A DNA stretch of 42,214 nucleotides, taken from positions 1 to 42,214 of the forward strand of contig CACJRM010000009.1 in NCBI GenBank assembly GCA_902595805.1, written 5' to 3'. This DNA comes from an uncultured Alphaproteobacteria bacterium. Its GTDB lineage: Bacteria > Pseudomonadota > Alphaproteobacteria > HIMB59 > GCA-002718135. The number at the start of each line of letters is the position of its first letter. The first letter of the stretch is position 1. This document shows positions 31,872 to 41,145 of the stretch, in pieces. The notes under the pieces are model-generated. The model had not been told where the DNA came from. It worked only from the letters and a program-made list of their open reading frames with translations, and searched no databases. Position numbers and translations under genes: made by a program.

Positions 31872-32842
31872 GTGATAAATTAGATGTAGTTGGAATTGGA
31901 AATGCTATGGTAGATGCCATAATTCCTTCCAATCAAAGTGAAATTGAAAAGCATGAAATTAATAGAGATTCTATGAATCTTATTGATGAAAATTTAAAAA
32001 ATAATTTGCATGAAAGTTATTCCATTAGAGAAATGGCTGGTGGAGGTTCCCTTGGTAACTCCATGTTTGGTATTACCTCTTTTGGCGGTAATGGAAGTTT
32101 TATTGGAAAAATTAAAAATGATGAAATTGGAGTATACCTTCAAAAAGATATGATCCGGGAAGGACTAAAATTTCCATTGGGATTTACATCTCCTGATATT
32201 TCAACTGGATGTTGTACAATTTTTGTTGAAGAAGATGGAACAAGAACAATGTGTACTTTTCTTGGTGCTGGAACATTAATAGGACCTCAAGATATAAAAG
32301 AGGATGATATTAAAAATCATAAGATTGCATATTTGGAAGGCTACTTGTGGGACAATGAAAATGCAAAAAAAGCTATGAAAAAAATGGTAGATATTTGCAA
32401 AGCTGATAATCAAAAAATTGCATTTACTCTATCTGATCTTTTTTGTGTTGATAGACATAGAGACTCTTTTAAAGAATTAATAACTGAGAATGTTGATATT
32501 CTTTTTGCTAACGAAGATGAAATCAAAGCAATGGCACAAACAGAAAGTTTTGAAGAAGGTCTAGAATATGCAAAATCATTAAATATAATTTCTGCTATTA
32601 CTAAAGGAAGTAGTGGATCAGTTATTGTTTCTGGTAATGACATCACTGAAGTTGCTGCAAAAAAAGTAGAAAAAGTTGTAGATACAACTGGAGCTGGGGA
32701 TTTATTTGCAGCTGGTTTTTTATTTGGTTATTCTAAAGGTAAAGCAATGGATGAATGCGGTAATTATGCATCAATTGCTGCTGCGGAAATTATTTCGCAT
32801 TATGGTGCAAGACCTTTAGTAAAATTGTCTAGTTTAATTTAG
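31868..32842 (+). CDS. PfkB-family kinase, probable adenosine kinase
   Basis: A 324-residue ribokinase-fold kinase. It has the N-terminal GIGNAMVDAI, the GGGSLGNSMFGI substrate region near 57-68, and the C-terminal signature DTTGAGDLFAAGFLFGY with the catalytic Asp of GAGD near 276-279. The sequence type is the one usually called adenosine kinase in alphaproteobacteria; it would form AMP from adenosine. A convergent adenosine deaminase gene directly behind it (14 bp overlap) supports a purine-nucleoside substrate. Other sugars cannot be excluded. Confidence 0.82.
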   Translation: MSDKLDVVGIGNAMVDAIIPSNQSEIEKHEINRDSMNLIDENLKNNLHESYSIREMAGGGSLGNSMFGITSFGGNGSFIGKIKNDEIGVYLQKDMIREGLKFPLGFTSPDISTGCCTIFVEEDGTRTMCTFLGAGTLIGPQDIKEDDIKNHKIAYLEGYLWDNENAKKAMKKMVDICKADNQKIAFTLSDLFCVDRHRDSFKELITENVDILFANEDEIKAMAQTESFEEGLEYAKSLNIISAITKGSSGSVIVSGNDITEVAAKKVEKVVDTTGAGDLFAAGFLFGYSKGKAMDECGNYASIAAAEIISHYGARPLVKLSSLI

Positions 32843-33809
32843 CTAATAATTTAGTTTTATTTTCTTCATCACAAAAAGAATATTTAACTGCGTTATGAGT
32901 AAGGGAGGTTAGTTCCTTTTCATTTAAGCCTAAATCTTCCATGACTTTGTATTCACCGTTTATCGTTGCATTAAAAAAAGGAGGGTCATCAGAATTCACT
33001 GTTACTTTTACCCCTTGATCAAATAATGTTTTCACAGGATGATCTACATAATCTTTATAAATTTTAGTTGCAATATTACTTGTTGGACAAGTTTCTAGAA
33101 TAATATCTTTATCAATTATTTCTTTAACTAAATCAGGATCCTCTATTGATCGAACACCATGGCCTAATCTTGTTGGATGCAGAAGGTTAATAGCATTTCT
33201 TATATTTACAGGACCATCCCATTCACCTGCATGGACAGTAATTGGAAAATTTTCTTTTTTTAACATATCAAATGTTTCAACAAATAAGCTTGGAGGAAAA
33301 TGCAATTCATCCCCCGCCAAACCAAAACCAACTAAACAAGGATGAGGATTATTTAAAACTTCCTCTGCAGTCCCTTGTACTGACTCTGGTCCTAAATGTC
33401 TGATCCCATTCATTATGTAACGTGAAACAATACCAAAATCCTCTTCAGCTTTTTTAGAAGCTTCATAAACTCCTTCAATAAATGAATGATAGGTCATACC
33501 TTTTTCTTTAGCATGAGTAGAGGAAATCATCGCCTCAACATAAAGAACATTATTGGCGGCACAATCTTTTAGATATTCATACGTTAATTCAAAATAATCT
33601 TCTGGTGTATGTATGACAGAAGTAACGATGTCATATTTTTTTATAAAATCATAAAAATCATCCCATTGGTATGCGTACTTTGATCCAAACATTTCTTCTG
33701 CTATTTCATAGTTGTTTCGTTTAGCAAATTTTTTACATAAAGTTGGCGTTATAGTTGCCTCTAAATGAACATGGATTTCTGCTTTTTTGACTGAATTAAA
33801 AATATTCAT
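32829..33809 (-). CDS. add: Adenosine deaminase (adenosine/adenine deaminase family)
   Basis: The protein from ATG 33809 has 326 residues. Metal and catalytic blocks: AEIHVHLEAT, VHAGEW (HxGE), LGHGVRS and NSDDPPFF. It hydrolyses adenosine (or adenine) to inosine (or hypoxanthine). The open frame extends to 33920 but the added 37 residues are a hydrophobic stretch overlapping the divergent M48 gene, and family members start with MNIF...KAEIHVHLE-like sequence, so the shorter start is preferred. The inosine formed can be split by the PunA encoded at 41123. Confidence 0.87.
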   Translation of the reverse strand: MNIFNSVKKAEIHVHLEATITPTLCKKFAKRNNYEIAEEMFGSKYAYQWDDFYDFIKKYDIVTSVIHTPEDYFELTYEYLKDCAANNVLYVEAMISSTHAKEKGMTYHSFIEGVYEASKKAEEDFGIVSRYIMNGIRHLGPESVQGTAEEVLNNPHPCLVGFGLAGDELHFPPSLFVETFDMLKKENFPITVHAGEWDGPVNIRNAINLLHPTRLGHGVRSIEDPDLVKEIIDKDIILETCPTSNIATKIYKDYVDHPVKTLFDQGVKVTVNSDDPPFFNATINGEYKVMEDLGLNEKELTSLTHNAVKYSFCDEENKTKLLAKLN

Positions 33810-33837
33810 ATAAAAAAAATACCTATATAATAATAAT

Positions 33838-34749
33838 ATGGAAGCAAGAATAAATAGAAGAAGCTTTGTTTTTGGCGCAAGTTGCTCTTTATGTGGTTCG
33901 ATGATTTTACCTTCTTGCACACAAGTACCATTAACAAATCGAAGTCAGTTAAACTTATATGATAGCAATCTACCTATAATTTTAATGGGTGGTGGCGTGG
34001 CAGGTCTTCCAAAGATTTATCCTAATGAAAAAGCTCTTAATCAAGAAGTGGATAAAACATATTCAAGATTTTTATCAAAAGCTAAAGAAGATAAAATTCT
34101 TTTAGATAACACAGATGAATCAAAAAAAATTGAAGAAATCGGAAAGGAAATTTATACCTCTCTAGATACATTTTATATTAATAAGCGTGAAAAAAATCCT
34201 GTAGAAAATTTTAACTGGCAATTTGCTCTAATTGAATCTGATACAAAAAATGCATGGTGTATGCCTGGTGGTAAAATTGCTTTCTATACTGGTATACTTC
34301 CTGTTTGTAAAAATGATGACGGGATTGCTGCAGTTATGGGTCATGAAATTGCACATGCATTTGCTAGACACACAGTAGAAAAATTAACTCAAGCATCTAT
34401 GATGCAAATGGCAACAATTGGAATATCGCGAAGTAAATATGCAGAACTTCTTAATAAATCTTTTAGAGTAGGAAATGTAGGAGGTAATGTTTACAACTCC
34501 GTTGTAAAGTATGGTATTTTTCTTCCATTTAGTAGAAAGATGGAAAGTGAAGCTGATTACTTAGGCATGGGATTTATGAATCTTGCTGGATTTAATATTA
34601 AAGAACCAGCTAAATTATGGCAAAGAATGATGGCAGGTCAAGAAGGGAGGGTGCCTGAATTTATGGGATCACATCCAAGTCCTGATAATAGATCAAAAAA
34701 GTTTCTTGAATGGGAAAGTGAAATTTTAGATAAATTTCCCCAAGTTTAA
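33838..34749 (+). CDS. M48-family zinc metallopeptidase, Tat-type lipoprotein
   Basis: A 303-residue peptidase with the zinc-binding GHEIAHAFARH (HExxH) near residue 167 and the third ligand Glu in MESEADYLG near 238. The N-terminus, RINRRSFVFGASCSLCGSM, combines twin arginines with a lipobox (LPSC near 24-27), so it is probably exported by Tat and lipid-anchored. The group is related to BepA/YggG envelope-quality proteases. It starts ATG 33838, 28 bp from the divergent add start. The iron-transport ATPase gene follows 21 bp behind. Confidence 0.88.
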   Translation: MEARINRRSFVFGASCSLCGSMILPSCTQVPLTNRSQLNLYDSNLPIILMGGGVAGLPKIYPNEKALNQEVDKTYSRFLSKAKEDKILLDNTDESKKIEEIGKEIYTSLDTFYINKREKNPVENFNWQFALIESDTKNAWCMPGGKIAFYTGILPVCKNDDGIAAVMGHEIAHAFARHTVEKLTQASMMQMATIGISRSKYAELLNKSFRVGNVGGNVYNSVVKYGIFLPFSRKMESEADYLGMGFMNLAGFNIKEPAKLWQRMMAGQEGRVPEFMGSHPSPDNRSKKFLEWESEILDKFPQV

Positions 34750-34770
34750 TTTTAGTGTAATAGGTATTTT

Positions 34771-35817
34771 ATGATTGCTGTTGAAGTTAAAGATCTTACT
34801 CATTCAATTAATAATAAAAAAATTTTAAATAATATTAATTTTAATCTCAATAAAGATAGTATCTCTTGTATTTTGGGACCGTCAGGTAGTGGAAAAACTA
34901 CTTTATTAAAGCTCATAGCAGGTCTTGAAAAAGTACAATCAGGTAAAATTATTATTAATGGTGAAGAAGTAAGCAGTACTGCAAAACACTTACCTACAGA
35001 AAAAAGAAAAATTGGTTTTTTATTTCAAGATTACGCTCTATTTCCACATTTGACAGTAAAAGAAAATTTGAGATTTCCAACTAACGCTAAAAATTCAACT
35101 AATAATGTTGATGAAATTATTGAATTAATAAAATTACCTAATTCACTAGATAAATACCCACACGAGTTAAGTGGTGGTGAACAACAAAGAGTTGCACTTG
35201 CGCGATCTATAATTTCACAACCCGATTTACTTTTATTAGATGAGCCTTTTTCAAGTTTAGATTTAAGCCTTCGAGAAGAGGTGAGAGATGATACGCTGCA
35301 TCTATTACAAAAATCAAATGTGTCTGTAATTATAGTCACTCATGATCCTTTCGAGGCAATGTTTATCTCAAATCATATAAATATTTTTGATAAATCAGGT
35401 TCGATTGTACAGTCAGGAACTCCGAATGATCTCTACAACAATCCAAAAAATTCATATGTTACAGGTTTTTTTGGTGAAACAAATAAATTTGAAGGTGTTG
35501 TTAAAGAATCTCACATTTACACACCAGTTGGGAAAATTAAAACACCTGGAAATTTAGAAGGTGAAAAAGTTGTAGTACACATAAGACCTCAAGGTATAAA
35601 ACTCAACAAACAACCAACACCAGTTAATGGAATTAAGGGAACCGTTATGGCGTCAAAATTAATGGGGTCATTTAGTTTTATCCATTTATCTGTGTTAGAT
35701 AATAATAATGAAGTTGTTCATGTTCATAGCCACATGCCTGCTGACTTTAATCCAAAACAATCGTCTGCAGTCGAGATAGAAATTGATAATGATCAGGCTT
35801 ATATTTTTAAGAATTAA
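34771..35817 (+). CDS. fbpC: Iron(III) ABC transporter ATPase, FbpC-type
   Basis: A 348-residue ATPase: Walker A GPSGSGKTT, LFQDYALFPH, signature LSGGEQQRVALARS, Walker B LLLLDEPFSSLD, switch VTHDPFEA, then the C-terminal TOBE region, as in FbpC/CysA/PotA-type proteins. It probably energises the permease at 35821 and the binding protein at 37434, although it is transcribed from the opposite strand and converges on the permease gene with a 3-bp gap. It lies 21 bp behind the M48 gene. Confidence 0.85.
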   Translation: MIAVEVKDLTHSINNKKILNNINFNLNKDSISCILGPSGSGKTTLLKLIAGLEKVQSGKIIINGEEVSSTAKHLPTEKRKIGFLFQDYALFPHLTVKENLRFPTNAKNSTNNVDEIIELIKLPNSLDKYPHELSGGEQQRVALARSIISQPDLLLLDEPFSSLDLSLREEVRDDTLHLLQKSNVSVIIVTHDPFEAMFISNHINIFDKSGSIVQSGTPNDLYNNPKNSYVTGFFGETNKFEGVVKESHIYTPVGKIKTPGNLEGEKVVVHIRPQGIKLNKQPTPVNGIKGTVMASKLMGSFSFIHLSVLDNNNEVVHVHSHMPADFNPKQSSAVEIEIDNDQAYIFKN

Positions 35818-35820
35818 GTT

Positions 35821-37416
35821 TTAGTTTTTTATTGATTTAGTAATTGTTCTGTTAAGAAAAATTACCGGTCCTAATCCAGCAATAACGATAATTAGAGCTG
35901 CAAATGCTGACTCCTCCAACATTTCATCAGAGGCATATTGATAAACATAGGTTGCTAGTGTCTCAAAATTAAATGGTCTTAATAAAAGTGTTATTGGAAG
36001 TTCTTTTAAGATATCTACGAAAACTAATATTCCTCCAACTAATAAATTTGTATACAGCAAGGGTAATATAATTTTTCTTATACTTTTGAAAAAGCTAACA
36101 CCCATTGTTCTTGATGCATCTAATAAGTTTGGATGAATTCTTGAAATACCTGATGTAATGGCTCCATTACCAACAGCTAAAAATCTTATACTATACGCAA
36201 ATAATAAAATTATAAATCCGCCAACAGCATAACTCACACGAAAATAAATTAAATCATTAAGCCACCCAACAAATACAACTATTCCAACAGCAAGAATTGT
36301 TCCTGGAAAAGCATAACCAGAAGAAGCAAAAAATATTAAAATTTTATGGAAATTATTTGATTTATATGCTCCAACTATAATCATCAATAAGGATAGTAAC
36401 ATAATTAATGATGAAGAAATAAATGCTAAAGATATACTTGATAGTGTTATTTGAAAAATTTCAAAAAAATTTATTATAGAATAACCTTTAATTACAAAAT
36501 TCAATAAAATTGAAACAGGTATTATAAAACCAAGACTTAAAGGTATTAGGCAAATTAAAAACAATAAAGAATTTTTGACACCAGAAACTGTTTGGGTTGG
36601 TGTATAAGATGCACCACTATATTTTTCATGAAATTTTCTGCTACGCCTACCCAAATACTCTAAAGTTAAAAGTACTATAACAATCATAAATAAAATACTA
36701 GAAATCTGTGATGCGCCAGATAAACTATTCATTCCTAACCAAACATTAAATACGCCTAAGGTTAATGTTTCAATTGCAAAATAATCAACTGTCCCAAAAT
36801 CAGAAATTGTTTCCATTAGTACTAAGGCCAAGCCAGCAATTATACCAGGACGACCAAATGGAATAGCAACATTGAAGAAAGAATTCCTTCCATAAATAGA
36901 ACTAGTTTGAAAAAAAGATATAGGTGTCGTTATAAATGATGCTCTAGTCATTAAATATACGTATGGATACAGTACAGAAGACATTACCAAAATTGCACCT
37001 CCCATTGATCGCACATTTGGAAACCAGTAATCTTTTGAGCTCGTCCAACCAAATATGTCTCTTAGCAATGATTGAAGAGGACCAGCATATTCAAAAAAAT
37101 CGGTATAAGTATAGGCAATAATATAAGCTGGGACAGCAGCTGGTAATAATAACATCCATTCAAAAAATTTTTTTCCAAAAAAATTATATCTTGTCACTAT
37201 CCAAGCAGTGGTCACACCAAAGACTAAACTTAATCCTCCAACACCAAACATTAGAATTATTGTATTGGTTAGATATCTGGGCAAAACAGTAGAAAATAGA
37301 TGTGGCCATAGTGATGTATCGCCTAAAATCGCGTAATAAAATATTGAAAAAATAGGGGCGATAATTATCAAAGCAATTATCGCCATAGAATTGGACCATA
37401 AATTAAAATTTATCAA
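35821..37416 (-). CDS. fbpB: Iron(III) ABC transporter permease, FbpB-type (fused two-domain)
   Basis: A 531-residue membrane protein with two transport-permease domains in one chain (about twelve helices), the arrangement of FbpB/FutB. Coupling loops: RPGIIAGLALVLMETISDFG in the first half and LLDASRTMGVSFFKSIRKIILP in the second. It imports ferric iron delivered by the binding protein encoded 17 bp upstream. The ATPase gene lies convergently on the other strand. Confidence 0.93.
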   Translation of the reverse strand: MINFNLWSNSMAIIALIIIAPIFSIFYYAILGDTSLWPHLFSTVLPRYLTNTIILMFGVGGLSLVFGVTTAWIVTRYNFFGKKFFEWMLLLPAAVPAYIIAYTYTDFFEYAGPLQSLLRDIFGWTSSKDYWFPNVRSMGGAILVMSSVLYPYVYLMTRASFITTPISFFQTSSIYGRNSFFNVAIPFGRPGIIAGLALVLMETISDFGTVDYFAIETLTLGVFNVWLGMNSLSGASQISSILFMIVIVLLTLEYLGRRSRKFHEKYSGASYTPTQTVSGVKNSLLFLICLIPLSLGFIIPVSILLNFVIKGYSIINFFEIFQITLSSISLAFISSSLIMLLSLLMIIVGAYKSNNFHKILIFFASSGYAFPGTILAVGIVVFVGWLNDLIYFRVSYAVGGFIILLFAYSIRFLAVGNGAITSGISRIHPNLLDASRTMGVSFFKSIRKIILPLLYTNLLVGGILVFVDILKELPITLLLRPFNFETLATYVYQYASDEMLEESAFAALIIVIAGLGPVIFLNRTITKSIKN

Positions 37417-37433
37417 AACAGTTAACCTATAAT

Positions 37434-38447
37434 TTACCAGCCTACTCTATCAATGATTTTCTGAGCTACGGGAGCAAGTTCTGCAAGTTTTTCAACAGGC
37501 AGTTTATCTTCTTTAAACGCGTCCCATGATTTTAACTCATCAGTTAATTGCATATCTGGATTAACAGGATATTCATAGTTTATAGAACTGTAAAGAACTT
37601 GTGCTTTTGGCTGAGTCAAAAATTCAAGTAGTGCAATCGCATTGTCTTTATTTTTAGAGTACTTAATGACACCTCCACCAGCAACATTAATGTGATTCCC
37701 TCTATCTTCTTGATTAGTAAAAACTAACTCTATTGAGTTAGCCCAATCTTTTTGTTCTGGATTCTTTTCGTTAAATTTCATTTTTCCAAAATAATAGGTA
37801 TTCATTACAGCAATATCACAGACACCTTCATAAATTGCTTTTGCTTGAGCTCTATCATTACCCTCAGGTTTACGTGCTAAATTTGCAACAATGCCTGCTG
37901 CCCATTCTTCAGCAAAAGCTTCTCCATTTGCAGCAATTATTGAAGCTAAAAGTGATCTATTGTAGTCATGGCTGCCAGGTCTTGTACAAATTTTACCTTT
38001 CCATTTTGTGTCAGATAGATCTTCTATTCTTTTAATTGAGTTTTTTGACACTCGTTCTTTTGAGATTGCAACAATTCTAGCTCTCTTTGAAAGTGCAAAC
38101 CATTTATTATTACTATCTCTTAAATGATTTGGAATATTCATATTCAAAATATCTGAATTAATTGGTTGCAAAATATCCTTTTCAACAAATTGGTTTAATC
38201 TTGCTATATCAACTGTTAATACCAAGTCAGCAGGTGTATCTTCACCCTCAGCTAAAACTCTTTCTAGTAATCCTTTTTTTGCATGTAAAACATTTACCTT
38301 TATGCCAGTCGATTTTGTAAATTCCTCAAAGAAAGGATCTATTAAGATCGGCTGCCTGTAAGAATAAACATTAACCTCTTTGGCAAACAAGTTTAGTGAA
38401 ATGGTAGATGCAATTAGTATCAATAGTAATCTAAAAATAATTTTCAT
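37434..38447 (-). CDS. fbpA: Iron(III) periplasmic binding protein, FbpA/FutA-type
   Basis: Periplasmic protein of 337 residues from ATG 38447, with signal peptide MKIIFRLLLILIASTISL ending near LFA. VNVYSYRQPIL, VLTVDIARLNQ and the TYYFGKM tyrosine pair, plus INYEYPVNP, match ferric-binding proteins that use tyrosines to hold Fe3+. The open frame extends 13 codons further, but AGAAGG lies 5-6 bases before 38447 and the signal peptide begins there, so this start is preferred. A 23-bp imperfect palindrome at 38464 lies just upstream. Confidence 0.92.
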   Translation of the reverse strand: MKIIFRLLLILIASTISLNLFAKEVNVYSYRQPILIDPFFEEFTKSTGIKVNVLHAKKGLLERVLAEGEDTPADLVLTVDIARLNQFVEKDILQPINSDILNMNIPNHLRDSNNKWFALSKRARIVAISKERVSKNSIKRIEDLSDTKWKGKICTRPGSHDYNRSLLASIIAANGEAFAEEWAAGIVANLARKPEGNDRAQAKAIYEGVCDIAVMNTYYFGKMKFNEKNPEQKDWANSIELVFTNQEDRGNHINVAGGGVIKYSKNKDNAIALLEFLTQPKAQVLYSSINYEYPVNPDMQLTDELKSWDAFKEDKLPVEKLAELAPVAQKIIDRVGW

Positions 38448-38463
38448 ATAACCTTCTTTTTTT

Positions 38464-38486
38464 GTGGATATAATAAATATCTCCAC
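38464..38486. promoter_or_regulatory. Palindromic candidate operator upstream of fbpA
   Basis: GTGGA (38464-38468) and TCCAC (38482-38486) flank an AT-rich core with further complementary bases, 17-39 bases before the fbpA ATG, where it would overlap the promoter or the mRNA leader. It may bind an iron-responsive repressor; it does not clearly match a Fur or Irr box. A hairpin role in the leader is also possible. Confidence 0.4.
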
Positions 38487-38616
38487 GTTCTATGATTAAG
38501 AATCTTATTAAAAATTATCAGAATACGAATGTAGATCTATATGAATTTTTTTTTAATATCAGTGTTGTTAAAATTCATAAAATTAGATTTATTCTAAATT
38601 TAAAGTTAAAAATGTT

Positions 38617-38634
38617 GGGGCCACTTTGGGCCCC
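38617..38634 (-). terminator. Rho-independent terminator behind hsp20
   Basis: GGGGCC (38617-38622) pairs with GGCCCC (38629-38634) around a 6-base loop; on the minus strand it is followed by AACATTTTTAAC. It lies 10 bp after the hsp20 stop. The very GC-rich stem stands out from the AT-rich surroundings. The rest of the region 38487-38616 is AT-rich and shows no gene. Confidence 0.8.
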
Positions 38635-38643
38635 TATCCAAAA

Positions 38644-39081
38644 CTACTTTATTGAAATTAGTCTAGCTTTTTTTTCTTCTGGAATAATTCTCTCCAAATC
38701 AATTGCTAAAAGTCCATTCTTCAATTCAGCATCTTTAACTTTGATGTCTTCTGAAATTGTGAACGATCTTTCAAACTGTCTTGTTGAGATTCCTTTATGG
38801 ATTACACCATTGCCATTTTCATTAACCACTTTTTCTTTAGGTTTATTTCTAACAGTTAGGTTGTTTTCTTTTAATTCAATCTCAATATCTTCTTTACTAT
38901 ATCCAGCAAGAGCAACTTCAATTTTATAGTTATGCTCATCAACTCTATGAATATTGTAAGGTGGATAATTTGTATTGTATCGTTCTGTAGACTCCAACAT
39001 TCTATCAAATTCGTCAAAAATCGAGTCAAATCCAACAGAGAATGGTCTTAGAGAATTCCAAACGGATAGGTTTCTAGTCAT
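38644..39081 (-). CDS. Small heat-shock protein, Hsp20/IbpA family
   Basis: A 145-residue alpha-crystallin-domain chaperone: YPPYNIHRVDEHNYKIEVALAG opens the domain, KENNLTVRN and RQFERSFTIS follow, and the domain ends NGLLAIDLERIIPEE. The N-terminal WNSLRPFSVGFDSIFDEFDRM is the IbpA form. Start ATG 39081 with GGAG seven bases upstream is preferred to the longer frame from 39123. It binds unfolding proteins in the cytoplasm. A GC-rich terminator follows. Confidence 0.9.
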   Translation of the reverse strand: MTRNLSVWNSLRPFSVGFDSIFDEFDRMLESTERYNTNYPPYNIHRVDEHNYKIEVALAGYSKEDIEIELKENNLTVRNKPKEKVVNENGNGVIHKGISTRQFERSFTISEDIKVKDAELKNGLLAIDLERIIPEEKKARLISIK

Positions 39082-39178
39082 AATAACTCCTTTATTAAGC
39101 AAGTTTATTTTGTCCGCACCCACAATGGCATACAGACAAATATTATGTGGGGATGATTGTGTTTAATTCAAGTCTTTG

Positions 39179-39835
39179 TTATTTTTTTCTTATAAACGAC
39201 AATCCATCAGAGAGTGGCAAAAGAGAGAATTCCACTCTTGTGTCATTTTTTATTTTTAAATTTAAATCACGGATAGTTTTTGTTTGAGAGTCTTGTTTAG
39301 TTTCATCTGCCACATCACCATGCCAAAGCATATTATCAATAATTATTATCCCATTAGAGACTAATAAATTCAGAGACAATTCATAATAATTTGGATAATT
39401 ATTTTTATCAGCATCTATAAAAATTAAGTCATAACTCTGTTGACGGTCTATCATGCTTTGCATTACCTCAACACCATCTCCAATAATCGATTCAATTTTT
39501 GAGCTCATTTTATCTAATTCCCAATATTTTTTTGCTAAGGATAAAAATTCATCTGAATTATCAACAGTTACGATTTTCCCTGATTCAGGTATACCTCTAG
39601 CCAAAAACAAAGTGCTCATCCCTGTAAACCTTCCAATTTCTAAACAGTTTTTAGCATTAGAAATTTTAGTTATCATTTCTAAAAACTGACCTTGTTCTTT
39701 TGCAATCTGCATTTGGGAAACACTACCAAGTTTTAAAGTTTCATTTTCTAGTTCAGTAATTATTTTATCTTCTCGGTAACCTACGCTTTGTAAGTATTGC
39801 ACAAGTGCTTCATTAATTTCAGTTTGAGTGCTCAT
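39179..39835 (-). CDS. SAM-dependent O-methyltransferase (caffeoyl-CoA OMT family)
   Basis: A 218-residue class I methyltransferase of the catechol/caffeoyl-CoA type: CLEIGRFTGMSTLFLARG (SAM loop near 62-79), TVDNSDEF, LIFIDADKNNYPNYYE (metal-binding Asp) and IIIDNMLWHGDVAD. Bacterial members methylate catechol-like hydroxyls; the native substrate is unknown. Its ATG overlaps the deoA stop by one base (TAATG), so it belongs to the nucleoside salvage operon transcriptionally, with no obvious metabolic link. Confidence 0.9.
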   Translation of the reverse strand: MSTQTEINEALVQYLQSVGYREDKIITELENETLKLGSVSQMQIAKEQGQFLEMITKISNAKNCLEIGRFTGMSTLFLARGIPESGKIVTVDNSDEFLSLAKKYWELDKMSSKIESIIGDGVEVMQSMIDRQQSYDLIFIDADKNNYPNYYELSLNLLVSNGIIIIDNMLWHGDVADETKQDSQTKTIRDLNLKIKNDTRVEFSLLPLSDGLSFIRKK

Positions 39836-41145
39836 TAATTTATGGTTTCAAATATTTCAGGTAGTTTTTGAGTTTTTTTATCTGAAATAATGAAACAGCC
39901 TTTTATTTTATTTATTAAATTATCATCTATATTTTTACTTGAGTATAAACTTAACAGAGGAGTTGAGGAATTTACTTCATCGCCTATATTGAGAACATTA
40001 TCATATCCAACTCCATAATTTATTTTATCGGTAACCTGTTTTCTTCCACCTCCAAGTTCAATAAGTATAAGGCCTAATTCTCTGGTATGAATATTTTCTA
40101 TCCACCCGCCCTCCATAGAAAATATATCTTTTTGAATAAATGTATTGGATAGATCTTTTTCATAAGATGTTAAAATATTTTTTGGTCCACCCAAGGCTGC
40201 AACCATCATTTCAAATTTTTCTGCAGCTAGTCCATTATTAATAACAGTATTAATTTTATTATAAGCCTCTTCTTTTGAAATTTTATAAATGTTTACTAAT
40301 AGCGAAGATATTAATTCATTAGTGATCTTCTCTAATCGATGATCTTTAAAATCATTTTTAATATATTTTATGCATTCTAATATCTCTAGCGTATGACCAG
40401 CACTTTTACCTAGGACCTGATTCATATCTGTTAATATAGCTTCGCAATGTAAACCTGCTCCTTTGGCTACTCTTACTAAGGAGTTGGATAAATCTCTTGC
40501 TATATCAATAGTACTATTAAAAGATCCATTACCAACTTTTACATCAAGTACTAAAGATGAAAGACCGCTTGCAATTTTTTTTGAAAGAATAGATGATGTT
40601 ATTAAGGGTAAAGATTCTACTGTACCTACAATATCTCTTATAGAATATAATTTTTTATCAGCTGGTGCTAAGTTAGAGGTTTGACCAATAATTGCACAAC
40701 CAACGTCTTTTACAACTTTTTTAAAAGTTTCTAAATCAGGCTTTGTATTGTACCCAGGTATTGAGTCAAATTTATCTAGAGTACCACCGGTATGACCCAA
40801 ACCTCTACCTGAAATCATAGGCACATACAGTCCACAGGCTGCAAGTATTGGTGCTAATATAACGCTCGTCTTGTCTCCAACACCACCAGTTGAGTGCTTA
40901 TCACATACCAACTCAGAATCTACAATCTCAGACCAATTTAGTGTATCGCCTGAGTTCGTCATCGCTTCAGTTAAACAAACAGTTTCTTCAGGAGTCATTC
41001 CATTTGAAAATATTGCCATGCTCATTGCTGCAATTTGTGCATCTGAAAAAGATCCATTTGTTAAACCGTCTACAAAAAAGTTAATATCTTCTTTTGATAG
41101 ATCTTTGTTGTCTCTTTTTTTTCTAATTATCTCTTGAGGTATCAT
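39835..41145 (-). CDS. deoA: Thymidine phosphorylase
   Basis: A 436-residue pyrimidine-nucleoside phosphorylase of normal length. KHSTGGVGDKTS (phosphate and substrate loop near 84-95), SGRGLGHTGGTLDK and YSIRDIVGTVES are family hallmarks. It splits thymidine or deoxyuridine with phosphate to the base and deoxyribose-1-phosphate. It overlaps punA by 23 bp; MIPQEIIRKKRDNKDLS is the usual N-terminus, so the overlap appears genuine. Confidence 0.95.
   Translation of the reverse strand: MIPQEIIRKKRDNKDLSKEDINFFVDGLTNGSFSDAQIAAMSMAIFSNGMTPEETVCLTEAMTNSGDTLNWSEIVDSELVCDKHSTGGVGDKTSVILAPILAACGLYVPMISGRGLGHTGGTLDKFDSIPGYNTKPDLETFKKVVKDVGCAIIGQTSNLAPADKKLYSIRDIVGTVESLPLITSSILSKKIASGLSSLVLDVKVGNGSFNSTIDIARDLSNSLVRVAKGAGLHCEAILTDMNQVLGKSAGHTLEILECIKYIKNDFKDHRLEKITNELISSLLVNIYKISKEEAYNKINTVINNGLAAEKFEMMVAALGGPKNILTSYEKDLSNTFIQKDIFSMEGGWIENIHTRELGLILIELGGGRKQVTDKINYGVGYDNVLNIGDEVNSSTPLLSLYSSKNIDDNLINKIKGCFIISDKKTQKLPEIFETIN

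Noticed and set aside
33810..33920. N-terminal extension of adenosine deaminase
   Set aside because: It overlaps the divergent M48 gene, and the family normally starts near MNIF; the shorter start was used.
38492..38929. Plus-strand open frame of 145 codons over hsp20
   Set aside because: It is antisense to the clear Hsp20 gene, has no recognisable domain and runs through the terminator.
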